Shown here piece by piece: positions 34,788 through 46,332 of a stretch of 64,000 nucleotides of DNA. A program made the translations under genes and the position numbers. Where the stretch lies: the NCBI GenBank assembly GCA_024138025.1, contig JAMXBD010001446.1, forward strand, positions 186,001-250,000, read 5' to 3'. Each line of letters opens with the position of its first letter. Positions within the stretch are counted from its first letter, which is position 1. This DNA comes from Combretum micranthum. Its lineage: Eukaryota > Streptophyta > Magnoliopsida > Myrtales > Combretaceae. The notes beneath the pieces are model-generated. The model worked only from the letters and a program-made list of their open reading frames with translations, was not told the DNA's origin and did not search any database.

Positions 34788-35389
34788 TGATAGAACCACA
34801 ACGGTCCGATACTCTCGTGGGAAATCCTAATAACCCTAGCATGGTATCTCTCACTTTCTCTTTCTTCCGACAATGACAAGGTGAGGCTTATACTCTCTCT
34901 TCTCTTGTTTTTCTTACAGAAAAAACCAGGGTTCCATGGAATGATGATTTTAAGTGCTTCTTTGTTCAGATCTGTGGTATATCCTTTACTAACTACACTT
35001 CTGATATTATTTGCGAGGTGGATTTGAAATGGCAGATTAGGAAAAATTATGGAATTCGAGCTTCCAATAGGCTCCTATGCTCAAGTCTTTATTTGGGTAA
35101 ATATCATGCCTCATCTTTGTTGTATTATTTGTTATTATATGATTCTACATGAATCTTACAGTCTGTATTACATCTTTCGCCTATGATGCTATCTGTTCCT
35201 TCGGTGACAATGACAGCTACATGTTTTGCTTAGCTGTTAGTTTTTTAAACGGTTACATGAAACAAACTTGCTAACTAGTAAATGTATGTTGCTAAGTTTC
35301 TTTCAACAGATGTATTCTGTTTTTACTTCGTAATGTGATATTGTAAATGTACTGGTATTCTTCTAGTCCGGTGACTTCATGTCATAACA
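34788..35389 (-). repeat. Chromovirus 3' LTR (left copy, 602 bp)
   Basis: Plus-strand reading is TGATAGAACCACAACGG to TCATGTCATAACA. It is nearly identical to 39878-40488 apart from small indels such as CACAACGGTCC against CACACACGGGTCC and occasional substitutions, so the insertion is fairly young even though its genes are broken. Confidence 0.88.
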
Positions 35390-36600
35390 TGTTCCTCCTG
35401 CTCTGGAAAAACCACCTTGTCCTCAAGGTGATATTCGGGATAATCTCTGTGGAAATCACCGAGATCTATCCATGAAGTATCTTCAATCGGTAGATACTCC
35501 CATTGGATTAACAATTGTTTAAAAATTTGGCCTTATCGGTGTATAGAACGAACATCCAACACAGCTAGTGGTCTAAAAATTGGAAAATTGTCATGAGATT
35601 CCCCTGGTAAATGTACCACAGTAGAATGAGCACCCTCAGCTTTCCTTAGCAATGAGACATGAAAAATAGGATGAATTTTGGAATGTTGTGGTAATTGCAA
35701 ATGATATGCTACATTACCCACTCGTTTAATAATATGATAAGGCCCAAAATAACGTCGTGAAAGCTTAAAAGAGAGCTTATTGGCAAGAGAAGTTTGCCTA
35801 TAAGGTCGTAGTTTCACGTACACCCAATCACCCACTTCAAATGTCTTGTCTGTTCTGTGCTTGTCTGATAATTGTTTCATGCGCAACTGTGCATGACTTA
35901 AATTGGATTTTAAGCACTTCAATAACTCATCTCGATTCTTCAACTCATGATATTTGCATCTATATGAGATCCTTGAACATATTTGGGTATAGTGGGTGGT
36001 GTTCTGCATATAAAATTTGGAATGGGGTCATCTGTGTACTAGTATGATAACTAGTACTAAAGCAATACTTAGCCCATGCAAGGTATTTAGGCCATTCCTT
36101 CGGACAATCCATAACATAAGCTCTTAAGTACTGTTCCAAACATCGATTCATGACTTCAGTTTGACCATCTGATTGAGGATGGTAAGCTGAACTCATTTTC
36201 AAAGTTGTCCCACTGAGTTTAAATAACTCAGTCCAAAAGTGGCTCATAAAGACCTGTCCCTGTCCAATACAATTGTCTTTGGAATGCCACGTAATTTGAC
36301 AATTGTATTTACGAACAATCTGGCTACTGATGTAGCAGTATAATGAGCTGTGAGACTCCCAAAATGAGAATATTTGGAAAGCTTATCTACGACTACCATA
36401 ATCACAGAATATCCACTAGATAAAGGAAGGCCAGTGATAAAATCCATCGAAATATCCTCAAAAAGTTCTTGAGGAATGGGAAGTGGTTGTAATAACCATG
36501 CTGGGGATGTGGTCAAATGTTTTATCTGTTGATACACATGGCAACACTTCAAAAATTTTCTACATCCCTTTTCATATTAGGCCAAAAGAAAGATTTCGAT
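35377..36600 (-). pseudogene. Chromovirus integrase with C-terminal chromodomain-like end
   Basis: Read leftward, the integrase core has ISMDFITGLPLSSGYSVIMV (first catalytic Asp) and TIVLDRDRS (second Asp), then after a stop/frameshift FWTELFKLSGTTLKMSSAYH, then PQSDGQTEVMNR (catalytic Glu). Downstream are the GPY/F-type region (RYFGPYHIIKRVGNVAYHL), HPIFHVSLLRKAEG and a stop after LDVRSIHR. The chromodomain-like LLIQWEYLPIEDTSW and YHLEDKVVFPEQEEH end at a stop at 35377, a few codons inside the 3' LTR. The catalytic residues are present, but breaks prevent a full protein. Confidence 0.8.
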
Positions 36601-36724
36601 GGCCTTTTGAAAGTTTTCAATATGCTTAAATGACCTCCATGTGAGCTAAATGAAATTCTAATATCAGTGAATTGATAATAGAAGAATGAGGAGGGATAAA
36701 ATTTTGGTTCCTAAAAAGAGTAAA

Positions 36725-38131
36725 TCATCTTTGACCACTAAAGGTATTGCAAAGAAATCCTTCACAATCCGAGAGTAATTTTTGCCATTCCTTATTTATC
36801 TTGAACTCTGTCTTAATTAGTGTGACAAAGTCAAAGGAAGGCAATGATAGTGAAAGTAACTGGGCTATAGGATCAAAGCTACGCGATAAAGCGTCAGCTA
36901 CCACATTTTCGGAGCCTGGCTTATACAAAATTTCATAATCATATCCCAAAAGTTTCACCAAATATTGTTGCTGTTTAGGATTCTAAATGGTTTGAGATAA
37001 AATTTCTTTGAGATTCTTTTGATCTGTTCTAATAATGAAATGCAATCCCAACAAATAATGTCTCCACTTTTTAACAGCCTCAACTAAAGCCACCAATTCA
37101 CGAACATAGGCACTTGCTTTCTGCATCCGCATTGAAAATTTCTTGCTAAAGAAAGCAATGGGATGAGAGTTTTGATGTGACATAGCACCCCTACCAGCTC
37201 CAGAGGCATCGATATCAACTATAAAAGTTTGAGTGAAATCCGGTAGAGCCAAAACTGGAGTAGTCATTAAAGCCTCTTTAAGGGCTAGAAAGGCTGATGC
37301 AGCCTGAGAATCCCAAAGATAAGCATCTTTTTTTAATAAATTGGTGAGAGGAGCAGCAATACTAGCATAATGCTGGACAAATCATCTATAATAGCCAGTG
37401 AGTCCCAAAAATCCTTGTAATTGTGATGAATTAATTAGAATAGGCCAAGCTTGGATTACCTGAACCTTAGAAGGATCAGGATAGAGTCCTTCAGCAGAAA
37501 CAAAATGACCCAAATAATTAATTTTATTTTGACCAAAAAGACATTTGGATTGTTTAAAAAAAAACTGTATTCTTTGAGACAACACAAGGCAGTCTCTCAG
37601 TGAGACAAATGATCCTCAATAGATTTGCTATAAATGAGAATATCATAAAAAAGAAAAAAAAATGATGAATTTTCTCAAATATGGCCAAAAAATATTATTC
37701 ATCACAAATTGAAATGTTGAGGGAGCATTGGATAAGCCAAACAGCATAACCAAAAATTCATAATGGCCTTCGTGAGTACGAAAGGCTGTTTTATGAATAT
37801 CATCTGGAAACATGCGAATCTGGTGATAACCAGCACGCAGATCTAACTTGGAAAATATAATTGCTCCAAATAATTCATCCAAAAGTTCATCGATAGTGGG
37901 TATGGGAAAGTTATCCCAAACAATGGCCTGATTTAAAGCTCTATAATCAACACAGAATCGCCAAGACCCATCTTTCTTTTTAACCAATAGAATTGGTGAT
38001 GAAAACAGACTAGTACTAGGCCGTATAATACCAGAATACAGCATTTCCTGAACTACCTTCTCAATTTCCCCCTTCTGAAAATACGGATATCGATAGGGTT
38101 TGACATTAATGGGCTGTGAATCATTCTTCAA
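36725..38131 (-). pseudogene. Chromovirus reverse transcriptase and RNase H
   Basis: RT motifs are [46 protein letters not shown] (catalytic Asp) and [11 protein letters not shown]. At the catalytic YxDD box one Asp codon is missing and the frame changes within a T-run (about 37630-37665). The fragment ILIYS... and LFGQNKINYLGHFVSAEGLY continue in other frames. RNase H follows (TFIVDIDASGAGRGAM, HYLLGLHFIIRTDQKNL), then PGSENVVADALSR. The RT is inactive both by frame and by loss of one active-site Asp. Confidence 0.8.
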
Positions 38132-38323
38132 ATGGATATGATGTTGAACATCTCTTAGAGGGGTAATGATGATGGAGTCTCTAAAACACTCTAAAATCTG
38201 CCCAAGAGCTCTTCAATAGAGTTTATTGTAGGTGGTATCAATGAGTGAATGATCTATCTGAGCCACTAAACTAATAATCTAGCAATTTGATCAGCTTTGA
38301 TCAATTTGCGTAATTGAAGAGAC

Positions 38324-38870
38324 TCAATTACGTTGGGGCAATCGAGAAGAAATACCTTGTAAACAAATGTGATGTCCATTCAACATGAAATCCATAGTAA
38401 GATGGGCATAATCCATAGTGACAGGCCCTAAGTTTGTAGCCATGAATTCCCGAGAAGTAAATCGGCTCCTTGAATAGGTAAACCATAAAGATTCAATATT
38501 AATCTGAGTTTGACCCAAAAATAAGGGAACTTTCTCACAAAAAACCTGAAATGTCAAATATTCCCCATTACCAATCATCACTTTAAATGATGAAATAGCC
38601 AAAATAAGCAAATGTAATTGTCGTGCAATTGTGTTCCTGAATAAAATGTGAGTACTCCGGATTCCACTAAAATGGAAACTGGATGTCCCTAATATGTCCT
38701 TCCAATCGAAGGGTATGAAGAGCTTGTGTGCAGAAAGAGCATGATAAACTGATCTCAATAGGAATTTCCTGTGATTCCTGAGTATCAATTGCAATGGTGT
38801 TCCACTTGTTCCGTTCATCAATATCATCATCAGGCTGAATTATCATAGAAATTTGGCCTTACAAATATGA
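38324..38870 (-). pseudogene. Chromovirus protease/zinc-finger region, degenerate
   Basis: This lies between gag and RT in the element order. A long frame exists at 38324-38830, but the protease-like signal is in another frame and its active-site DSG appears altered (reads as ESG). The zinc-knuckle-like piece (RQRKGLYFNCDDKF) lies just upstream near 38880-38925 and has lost one Cys (Tyr at the first position). Confidence 0.5.
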
Positions 38871-38939
38871 TCTTTTTAAATTTATCATCACAATTGAAAT
38901 AAAGACCTTTTCTCTGGCGTATTGCCATCTCAGTAGGAG

Positions 38940-39839
38940 TTAAACGTTTAAAGGGTAATGATTTCTTTGGAATTGTGGTTGAAACAGTGGTTGAGAAGAT
39001 GAAGTTAAGGTAGACTTGGTAGGAAAAATTTTGGGTTTGAATGAAGTCTGTGGAGTATATGTGGAAGAAATACTGGGTTTTGAAAAAGTAGTATGTGGTG
39101 GAAGGGTAGAAAATGAATTGGGGTAGGATAGAGTGTGTAAAAACTTGGATTCAAAAAGCTTGGCTAGACTCATATCTTGAATCAGACCATTAGGTTGAGA
39201 AGCTAAAACTTCTTGCTGAATAAGAGGTTTTAATCCTGAAATGAAACAACTCATTAAGAAAATTTCAGATAAACCAATAACCTGATTAGATAAAGATTCA
39301 AAAGCATGTTGATATTCAACCACTGTTCCAGATTGCACTAATTTGGAGAGTTTTCCTTGCAGATCCTCATACATAGAAGGACCAAAACGATGTTCCATGG
39401 CTTTAAGAAAAATAGGCCATGTGGATAATAAACCACTCCGATATAACCATGATACCAATCAGCCACATCATCCTCCATTGCAAAGGCAATTTTCAAACGT
39501 TCTGAGTCAGGAACATTGTGTAAATCAAAAAATTGATTGGCTCTAAAATCCATGAAATAGGATTATCCCTGAAAATTTGGGTAAATCCAACTTCATATTT
39601 CTCATGTAAAGAAATGGAGACTCCCCATTACTTGAGTGTCCCGATGGAGAAAATGATGAATGATCTCGAGAACCAGAATTTAGATTAGACTGATTTTCCA
39701 TTTGCAATTTCATAAATTGCAAAACTTGAGTCATATCTGCCAAAAGTCTATCAGTTTTAGACTCAAGTGAAGTGATCTTAGTGGCATGAGATTGAAGATC
39801 ATCTTTAAATTGAGAAATACTTCTAGTACCGTCCGCCAT
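38940..39839 (-). pseudogene. Chromovirus gag
   Basis: From the ATG at 39839 the protein starts MADGTRSISQFKDDLQ with a coiled-coil-like stretch (SLESKTDRLLADMTQVLQF). After a frameshift near 39550 it continues with FFDLHNVPDSERLKIAFAM and DDVADWYHGY, and after another near 39440 with LSTWPIFLKAMEHRFGPSMY and DLQGKLSKLVQSGTVVEYQH. These are standard gypsy capsid features. Ser/Thr/Pro-rich sequence follows. At least two frameshifts make it non-functional. Confidence 0.8.
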
Positions 39840-39877
39840 GACAACAATGGCAGCAATCAAATCAATGAAAGCACCAA

Positions 39878-40488
39878 TGATAGAACCACACACGGGTCCG
39901 ATACTCTCACGTGGGAAATCCTAATAACCCTAGCATGGTATCTCTCACTTTCTCTTTCTTCCGACAATAACAAGGTGAGGCTTATGCTCTCTCTTCTCTT
40001 GTTTTTCTTACAAAAAAAATTAGGGTTCCACGGAATGATGATTTTAAGTGCTTCTTTGTTCAGATCTGTGGTATATCCTTTACTAACTACACTTCTGATA
40101 TTATTTGCGAGGTGGATTTGAAATGGCAGATTAGGAAAAATTATGGAATTCGAGCTTCCAGTAGGCTCCTATGCTCAGGTCTTTATTTGGGTAAAAACTC
40201 ATGCCTCTTCTGTTGTATTATTTGTTATTTATATGATTCTACATGAATCTTACAGTCTGTATTACATCTTTCGCCAGCTATGATGCTATACGTTCCTTCG
40301 GTTATAATGACAGCTACATGTTTTGCTTAGCTGTTAGTTTTTTAAACGGTTGCATGAAACAAACTTGCTAACTAGTATAACAGTATGTTGCTAAGTTTCG
40401 TTAAACAGATGTATTCTGTTTTTACTTCGTAATGTAATATTGTAAATGTACTGGTGTTCTTCTAGTCCTGTGACTTCGTGTCATAACA
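39878..40488 (-). repeat. Chromovirus 5' LTR (right copy, 611 bp)
   Basis: Plus-strand reading is TGATAGAACCACACACGGG to TCGTGTCATAACA, matching the left LTR over its full length. In element orientation it precedes gag and so would carry the promoter. Confidence 0.88.
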
Positions 40489-41302
40489 TGTTCAAGTTGA
40501 ACGAGTTCAGACTGGAGATTTGCCTACTAGTAATTTCAGTATTTGGAATAGTTGAAGTCAAAGCAAGGACACATGCCCATAAGATGAATAAAATGCTCAC
40601 TCTATATCTATAAGTTTAAACTTTTCAATTAGATAAGTATGACATCAACCCAATATGTATAAAAATAGGAGATCATGATTGTTTCAACTCCATTAAATTA
40701 AATTTGTTTACTTGATAGGTCTCGGTCAAAATCTGCATCAACAAGTGAGGAAGGGTGTTATATGATAAATATAATATCTACATTATATCTATAACCTTAA
40801 ACTTTTAAATCAAATGATTTTGATGCTAATCTTTGGCACATATGAGAAAAGCACCCAACCATATACTTAGTAATACTTAGCCGGCCATTCCTCTGCTCGC
40901 AATGTGTGGCCTCCTGGCTGAGATCGTACTGATGACAAACTTCAATTCAAAGCCGGCACTTGCACAGATATTATAATAAAGGTAATGCAATGGTTTAAAC
41001 CTCCAAAGGATTTCATGGAATATGCCTTGCATATATTTTACATAGTAAATGCATTAAGATTCAAACTAAGAACTCCAATCCCAATGCAAACTGGTATGCC
41101 AATGCCCGTAAAGATATTTACAGGAGATTGTTTAATGAGGCTCTAAATTTTAAGGGCAACATAGCTTAACCCGGGAGGGAATAATGAAACATTTCCTAGG
41201 CATGAGATCTTAGTATAGATTAAGCAGACATCTTGGTAAGGCAGAGTTTACAGGTTGATATCGCAAAGGGGAAAGACAAATGAAACGAGCAGGAGGATTG
41301 TG
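40489..41302. other. Intergenic, upstream of DC1 pseudogene 2
   Basis: No coding signal or transposon end recognised. Any promoter of the DC1-like gene would lie here. Confidence 0.45.
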
Positions 41303-42941
41303 ATGAACTCGAATGTGATGGAGCTTTCTACCAGAGAACTGCTTTTCACCATCTTAGGCATGAACATCCTCTTGAGTTTAACACGCGCACCATCACAAGC
41401 TGAGGATATGCATTGCTCTGGTTGTAAGCTAAATGTTTTCCCAGGCATGGGCTATTACTGCTGCAAGACCTGCTCATTTGTTCTACACTGGGTGTGCTAC
41501 CATATGCCGTAAACTCCTGCACCCTGCACATGTAAATCACCCATTGACACTCCTTGATGCACCATCTAGTCCCACTTCCACAAGCAACCTGACCTGTAGG
41601 GCCTGTGGACACAGGGTAAATGGCTTGTACTACAGTTGTGAGATCTGTCGTGTTTCTTATCATGCACTATGCTCAGCCCTGCCTATTAATGTTTCAATCA
41701 ACAACCACACCCATCCACTCAAGTTGGAATTTTCACTTCCGTATGAGTTTAGGTGCGATCTTTGCAGCAAACCGAGCCACAAAGGGTGGGTATATCGGTG
41801 TGCCTGTGTGAGTTTGACACGCATCTCGGTTGTGCTATACTAAATCAGAAAGAAGGATCTAATCAGAATTCACCTGTATTCCCTGCTGCCATTGTGGAGC
41901 CGCGGGCCTCATATCTTTCCAAGGCATCGGATACAGGTTGGACTAATGAGGTGAACGTTACCATAAGCAAAGAATTGACCATATTAGTGGCTCAAAACAT
42001 GGCAAGAGGTTTGCTGAGGGCACTGGCCAAAGGAGTTCGCATAGAAAAGTGGATGAATCTATTGAAGTAGTGAATCTGAATTTGAAAAAGAGAATCTTGG
42101 AGTTGGGAATGGAAAGAACTTAAATTCTGAATTCCGTCATGTTAAGCAATCACAAAATGGGGACAAGTCGGCTCTTATATCACTAGACCTTGCAACCCCC
42201 AGTTACCAATTCAGTGATGGATGCTTTTCGATAGATTTGGCAAAGCCTTATTCAGCTCTTCCGAAAAAGTCCCAGAAAGAGAAGGAGCATGAGCATCAAG
42301 ATCCTGCTATCATTTCTCGCACGAAAGAAGAGGCAAGCGCCACAGGATTTATGGCAACATCAAATCACAAGCATGCACTTGCAACTAGTTTTTCTACCTG
42401 TAACAAGGTAATGGACACAAAACCAAATGAAGGGGTTAAGGCGTATTCCACGCGGCACATGAACAAAATGGAGAGAGACACAAGTGTTAAGGGAGCAATG
42501 ACTCGGTCTGATACTGGGATTCAGAGTGAGATATCAGAGATGGTAAGCATACTTCTGCTCCACTGTTAAAAGTTTTCGGGCAAATGTCAAAATCACTATC
42601 CGTGCTTTGTAATGTTTTTCAATTATAGGCGAAGTTTAAAATCGCAAAATGTGAACTTTTACTTGTCAAATTTATTACTTAAAATTTGAGTTTCTCAAAC
42701 GTCATGCTTAACTAAATTTTCAATAAGTGTCAATCGTCTTTAAAACAACTAAGAATCAAAGACAAAGCTAAGGGCAAGCACATGAATTTGCAGAACAGAA
42801 TGACACCCTGTCATTGTTCCTAAAACTTTGCTGTGGCACTAAAATGTACTTCTGCAGGCAACACGTTCATGCTGGGCAAACTATTTCGGGTGCTGCCAGC
42901 AAGAGAATTACAAACAGATGTTCAAGGATGGAGGATCCTAG
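41303..42941 (+). pseudogene. DC1 (C1-like zinc finger) protein gene, decayed, second copy
   Basis: ATG at 41303 or 41318 (same frame). DC1 modules are visible in successive frames: HHLRHEHPLEFNTRT (41347 on), DMHCSGCKLNVFPGMGYYCC and KTCSFVLHWVCYHMP, then (after a shift at about 41510) HPAHVNHPLTLLDA, LTCRACGHRVNGLYYSCEIC, HALCSALP and FRCDLCSKPSHKGWVYRC, then (after a shift at about 41805) CEFDTHLGCAILNQKEG. A further shift near 42062 leads to a hydrophilic tail (SESEFEKENLGVG onward) that stays open to SEISEM at 42542. A GT donor at 42543 and an AG acceptor at 42856-42857 join it to a last exon, 42858-42941 (ATRSCWANYFGCCQQENYKQ and so on), with TAG at 42939. There are about five single-base shifts. 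The zinc-binding Cys/His are mostly preserved, so decay is recent or the indels are assembly errors. Confidence 0.72.
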
Positions 42942-43109
42942 TTGGTCTTTGTGGAAAGACGCCAAGTTTCGGTTTCTGAATTTTCTTATGGTGGGATTTC
43001 ATATGGTGAATATTGACTTAATTATTTATTGAGGACGCATGTGGGGTTTCATACAAAAATAGTACAGGATGGTATGGTTATTTTTAATATAGGCATTGAT
43101 GGCATTGTT

Positions 43110-43325
43110 AGAAATAGCACCTTTAAATTTATACTAAAGTATTGTTCCTTCAATAGAAGTTTTGTAAAAAAAGAGCTATTTGAAACAGTGCTTTTAGTAT
43201 AAACCAGGTAGAGTTTTTGCTGAAAGTAAAACAGCATCTTCTTTATAAAATCATTTCTATTGAAGGTACTGTTACAACTTACACTTTTAATATAAATTTA
43301 AATACGCTACTAGAAGCGGCGTTTC
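43110..43325. mobile_element. Short inverted-repeat MITE
   Basis: The left arm (CACCTTTAAATTTATACT, TTCCTTCAATAGAAG) is the reverse complement, with mismatches, of the right arm (TTCTATTGAAGGTACTG, TAATATAAATTTAAATACG). The loop is about 80 bp. The target duplication was not resolved. Confidence 0.6.
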
Positions 43326-44156
43326 AATGCTTATATTAGGAAAAAGTTTAGTGATGGTACCATTTTGAGATTAATTTTCTCGATCTGTATCATTTTCATA
43401 TAGAGGTCGTCACAGGTGCACATCAGCTTTAAAAAATGTTCTAAAGCAAGAAGCATATGCATATTTTCTACATAGAAAAGAAAAACAAAAGAAGGGCATG
43501 AGTAATACTTTATTATCATTTTGTGATCAATGTTTTGCTAATCTTAAAAAAAAAAGGAGTATTTTTCCATGAATTCTCAAATGGTTGTGCTGTTCTGCAG
43601 CCTGTATGTAGGATGGACTTTTTGAGGATTTTTTGATTGTGCTTACTACTCAATTGCAAATAAATCTTTCAACAATCCCCAATAGTTGTGCAAACAACTT
43701 TAGCCTTGTCCATCATTAGAGGTCTTTGAGTTAATGTATGCTCTTTATATATTATAACAGACGAGCATCTGCATGTACAAAAATTTAACACAGGGGTAGA
43801 ACAAAAGTATGAGATTGAAAGAGCTATGTAAAGTTGTCTCGAGATTATATTACAATGTGAATCCACACAAGGTTATTTCATAGAATTTTATTAGAAGGAA
43901 AAAATGTAAAGCCTAAAAGAAAAGTATTTCCTTAATAATGAGATTGAGGGATACATGTTCCGTTATTGAGGGATACATGTTCCGTTAGATCAATAGGTGT
44001 TAAATACTTAGTTAAAATATTAATTATTTATATATATGTATATATATATATATATAGTATTTTGAGAAAAGAGAGAGTTTATAGGACGTATCTAACCTAT
44101 TATTAAATTCACACTAATGCTTTCCTTTGTTATTTAAACAGTTTGCTCCTTTGAAA
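43326..44156. other. Intergenic
   Basis: No gene seen. It contains a 22-bp tandem duplication (43943-43986) and a (TA)n stretch near 44032-44056. Confidence 0.5.
43943..43986. repeat. 22-bp perfect tandem duplication
   Basis: The unit ATTGAGGGATACATGTTCCG plus TT occurs at 43943 and 43965 without mismatch. Confidence 0.9.
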
Positions 44157-44164
44157 CCTATAAG

Positions 44165-45122
44165 CAGGGGTGTGCACAGATCGGTTTGCTTCGACTTTTT
44201 TTAAAATCAAACTAAACCATGATTTATGATTTTTTTTATCTAAAAAAAACTATTAAATAATGGTTTGTTTTGGATTAGAAATTTTCTAAACCATTAAATA
44301 ACAATTGATTTGGTTTGGATTACAAATTAAATCAATATTCTAACTAAAAATTTTATTTGTTTTAGATTTTTTTTTTTTTTACATTTGTGTAGATACTTAA
44401 ATATTTATATCACTTTAGAAAGTTTATTTTATAAACCATAATAAAATACTTTATGAATTCATAATACTTTTAATCTATAGTTTTCTACAAAATCAGTTAT
44501 CCACCAATAAAATACATTCACTAATCGATACATAGTAAGTCATAATTTTTAATTTTTAATAGAACCATCAAGTAAACCATCCACCAATAAATTTAGCGAA
44601 AATAAAAAAACCATCTTTCATCAAAATTCATCAACGAATAAAATGATTTGGTAACAAAATAAATTAAACAATTAATACATAATAAAGTTTATAATTAAAT
44701 AAATAAATTTCGTACTTTATAAAGTTAAAAACTTTTTAAAAAATAGTTCATCATCAACAATATATATATATATATATATAATGAGCCTAAAAAATAAATT
44801 TAAAAATGAACAAGTTGATTTTAATTGATATTCACCAAATAAAAAATATAAAATGAAATCATATGAACATTACCTTTAATCAATCATCATCAAAAATGTA
44901 TAATTATAACTTATAAATAAAATATTATTATATTTTTCTAAAACGGTTTTGTTCGATTTTACAAACTCGTTTGGTTTACCTTTCAAACTAAACCATAAAT
45001 TTACGAATTTGTTCAAATTGGAAAATTTTTAAACCAAATTGTTAAAGAAACTATACTTTCGGTTTGGTTTGATTCGATTACGAATTAGTTCGGTTTTGTT
45101 GGTTTTTTTTTTTCCTACCCTA
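44165..45122. mobile_element. Non-autonomous hAT (Ac-like ends), 958 bp
   Basis: The left end CAGGGGTGTGCACAGATCGG is typical of Ac/hAT elements. The right end, as reverse complement, reads TAGGGTAGGAAAAAA, followed by AACCGAACTAATTCG. The 8-bp flanks are CCTATAAG (44157-44164) and CTTGTAAG (45123-45130), six of eight matching. Subterminal GGTTTGGTTT/AAACCAAAC words are abundant. No transposase. Confidence 0.65.
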
Positions 45123-45130
45123 CTTGTAAG

Positions 45131-46332
45131 GGCATAATCAGCTGCATATATATAATTGGTGTCCAATTTTACAAGTGTAGATATGCGTGGAGTTATGTAG
45201 ATGTTGTGATTTGAATGGAGTCACATGCATGTTATGTGAGTCACACGCTACTCGTGGCTTACAAGGATTGATATGAAATGACATTTAAAAGAGTGATTGA
45301 GAGAGAGAGAGATAAATAGGGATGAGGAGAAGACAACTTCAATTGTATTAAAGACACATGTAATAAGTGAATAAGCTATTAAATATCAAACTCTACTAAT
45401 AGTTGATCTCGAAGATAGATTTCTGCAACATCTCAATATTTTTATTAAATCTCTAGGGGTCTATTTAGATGGTCTGTTTTTCATCTGTATTTATATCTTT
45501 TTCAAAATGATATATATAAATATATTCAATTTACATTTATATTTTATCTATATTTGATGTATATGCTCTTTTAATGAAAACAACTAACATTTCTTTGTCT
45601 TTATCTAATCTTTATAAATAATTTGTTAGAAAGAGTTTGAAAAAAGTGTCTATATTCATAATATGTCGACAAACAAATAGATCCTTGATCTCTCAAATGA
45701 GGAAGAACTTAGGGTAATTGTAGAGCCTAACTATCAATTTCAATTGTTGGGCCATATTGATAATCAAGAGTCAAAATAAGTTCCTTTTAATACATGAGCT
45801 ACATTAAGAAAGGTTGGATCACGGACTGGTCGGTCCAACAGACTTTACTCTAAGGTCGCCTGTAATCTCCAAGTTTTTGCTTAGTTAAGATAGAGTTTAG
45901 AATTTAGAATTGAAAATTAATATAAATTTAATATAAATGTTAAAATGAATGTTATAGTTAAGGGTTTTGTTTATATTAGCATGTATAGAATGAGTTCAAT
46001 AAGAATAGAAACTCAATTCTCAATAAATTTATTTTGAAATTTATGTTATTTTCAAAATTTATTTTGAAATTTATATGAATTAGTATTTTTAAAGTTCAAA
46101 CCTTAAAATTATAAATTTTCATTATATTTGAATTAAGGAACTTATACAAAAATAAATTTTTAAATGCAGTGTGCTAAAACTTAGTATTGATTTTTAATCT
46201 CTTATTTATTTAACTTTGATACATCAAGAAGCCCAATTTCCATATGAAGACCCAGGCCCAATTCTTTTTATGCAAGCCCATAGCCTTTTCTCCACCATAA
46301 TAAGTATACACTTGCACACACATAATAACTCT
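45131..46332. other. Intergenic with MITE copy
   Basis: AT-rich, non-coding. It contains the second Tourist-like MITE (45457-45684). Confidence 0.5.
45457..45684. mobile_element. Tourist/Harbinger-like MITE, second copy
   Basis: GGGTCTATTTAGATGGTCTG to ACAAATAGATCC is similar throughout to the MITE at 12073-12306, sharing ATCTTTTTCAAAATGATATA and AAAAAGTGTCTATATT. The ends form GGRTCTATTTG-type inverted repeats. Confidence 0.55.

Larger units (their letters stand above)
34788..40488 (-). mobile_element. Ty3/gypsy chromovirus, decayed, two LTRs
   Basis: A 5.7-kb element on the minus strand is bounded by two direct repeats with TG...CA ends (34788-35389 and 39878-40488). Between them, reading right to left, are gag, protease, reverse transcriptase, RNase H, integrase and a C-terminal chromodomain-like end (QLLIQWEYLPIEDTSW), which is the chromovirus order. 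The 5' LTR is the right-hand copy. The internal sequence next to it (minus-strand TTGGTGCTTTCATTG) is at the position of the primer-binding site. Minus-strand AGCAGGAGGAACA before the left LTR is the polypurine tract. Every gene has frameshifts or stops. The 5 bp on the two flanks differ (GCCTA and TGTTC), so no target duplication remains. Confidence 0.88.
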
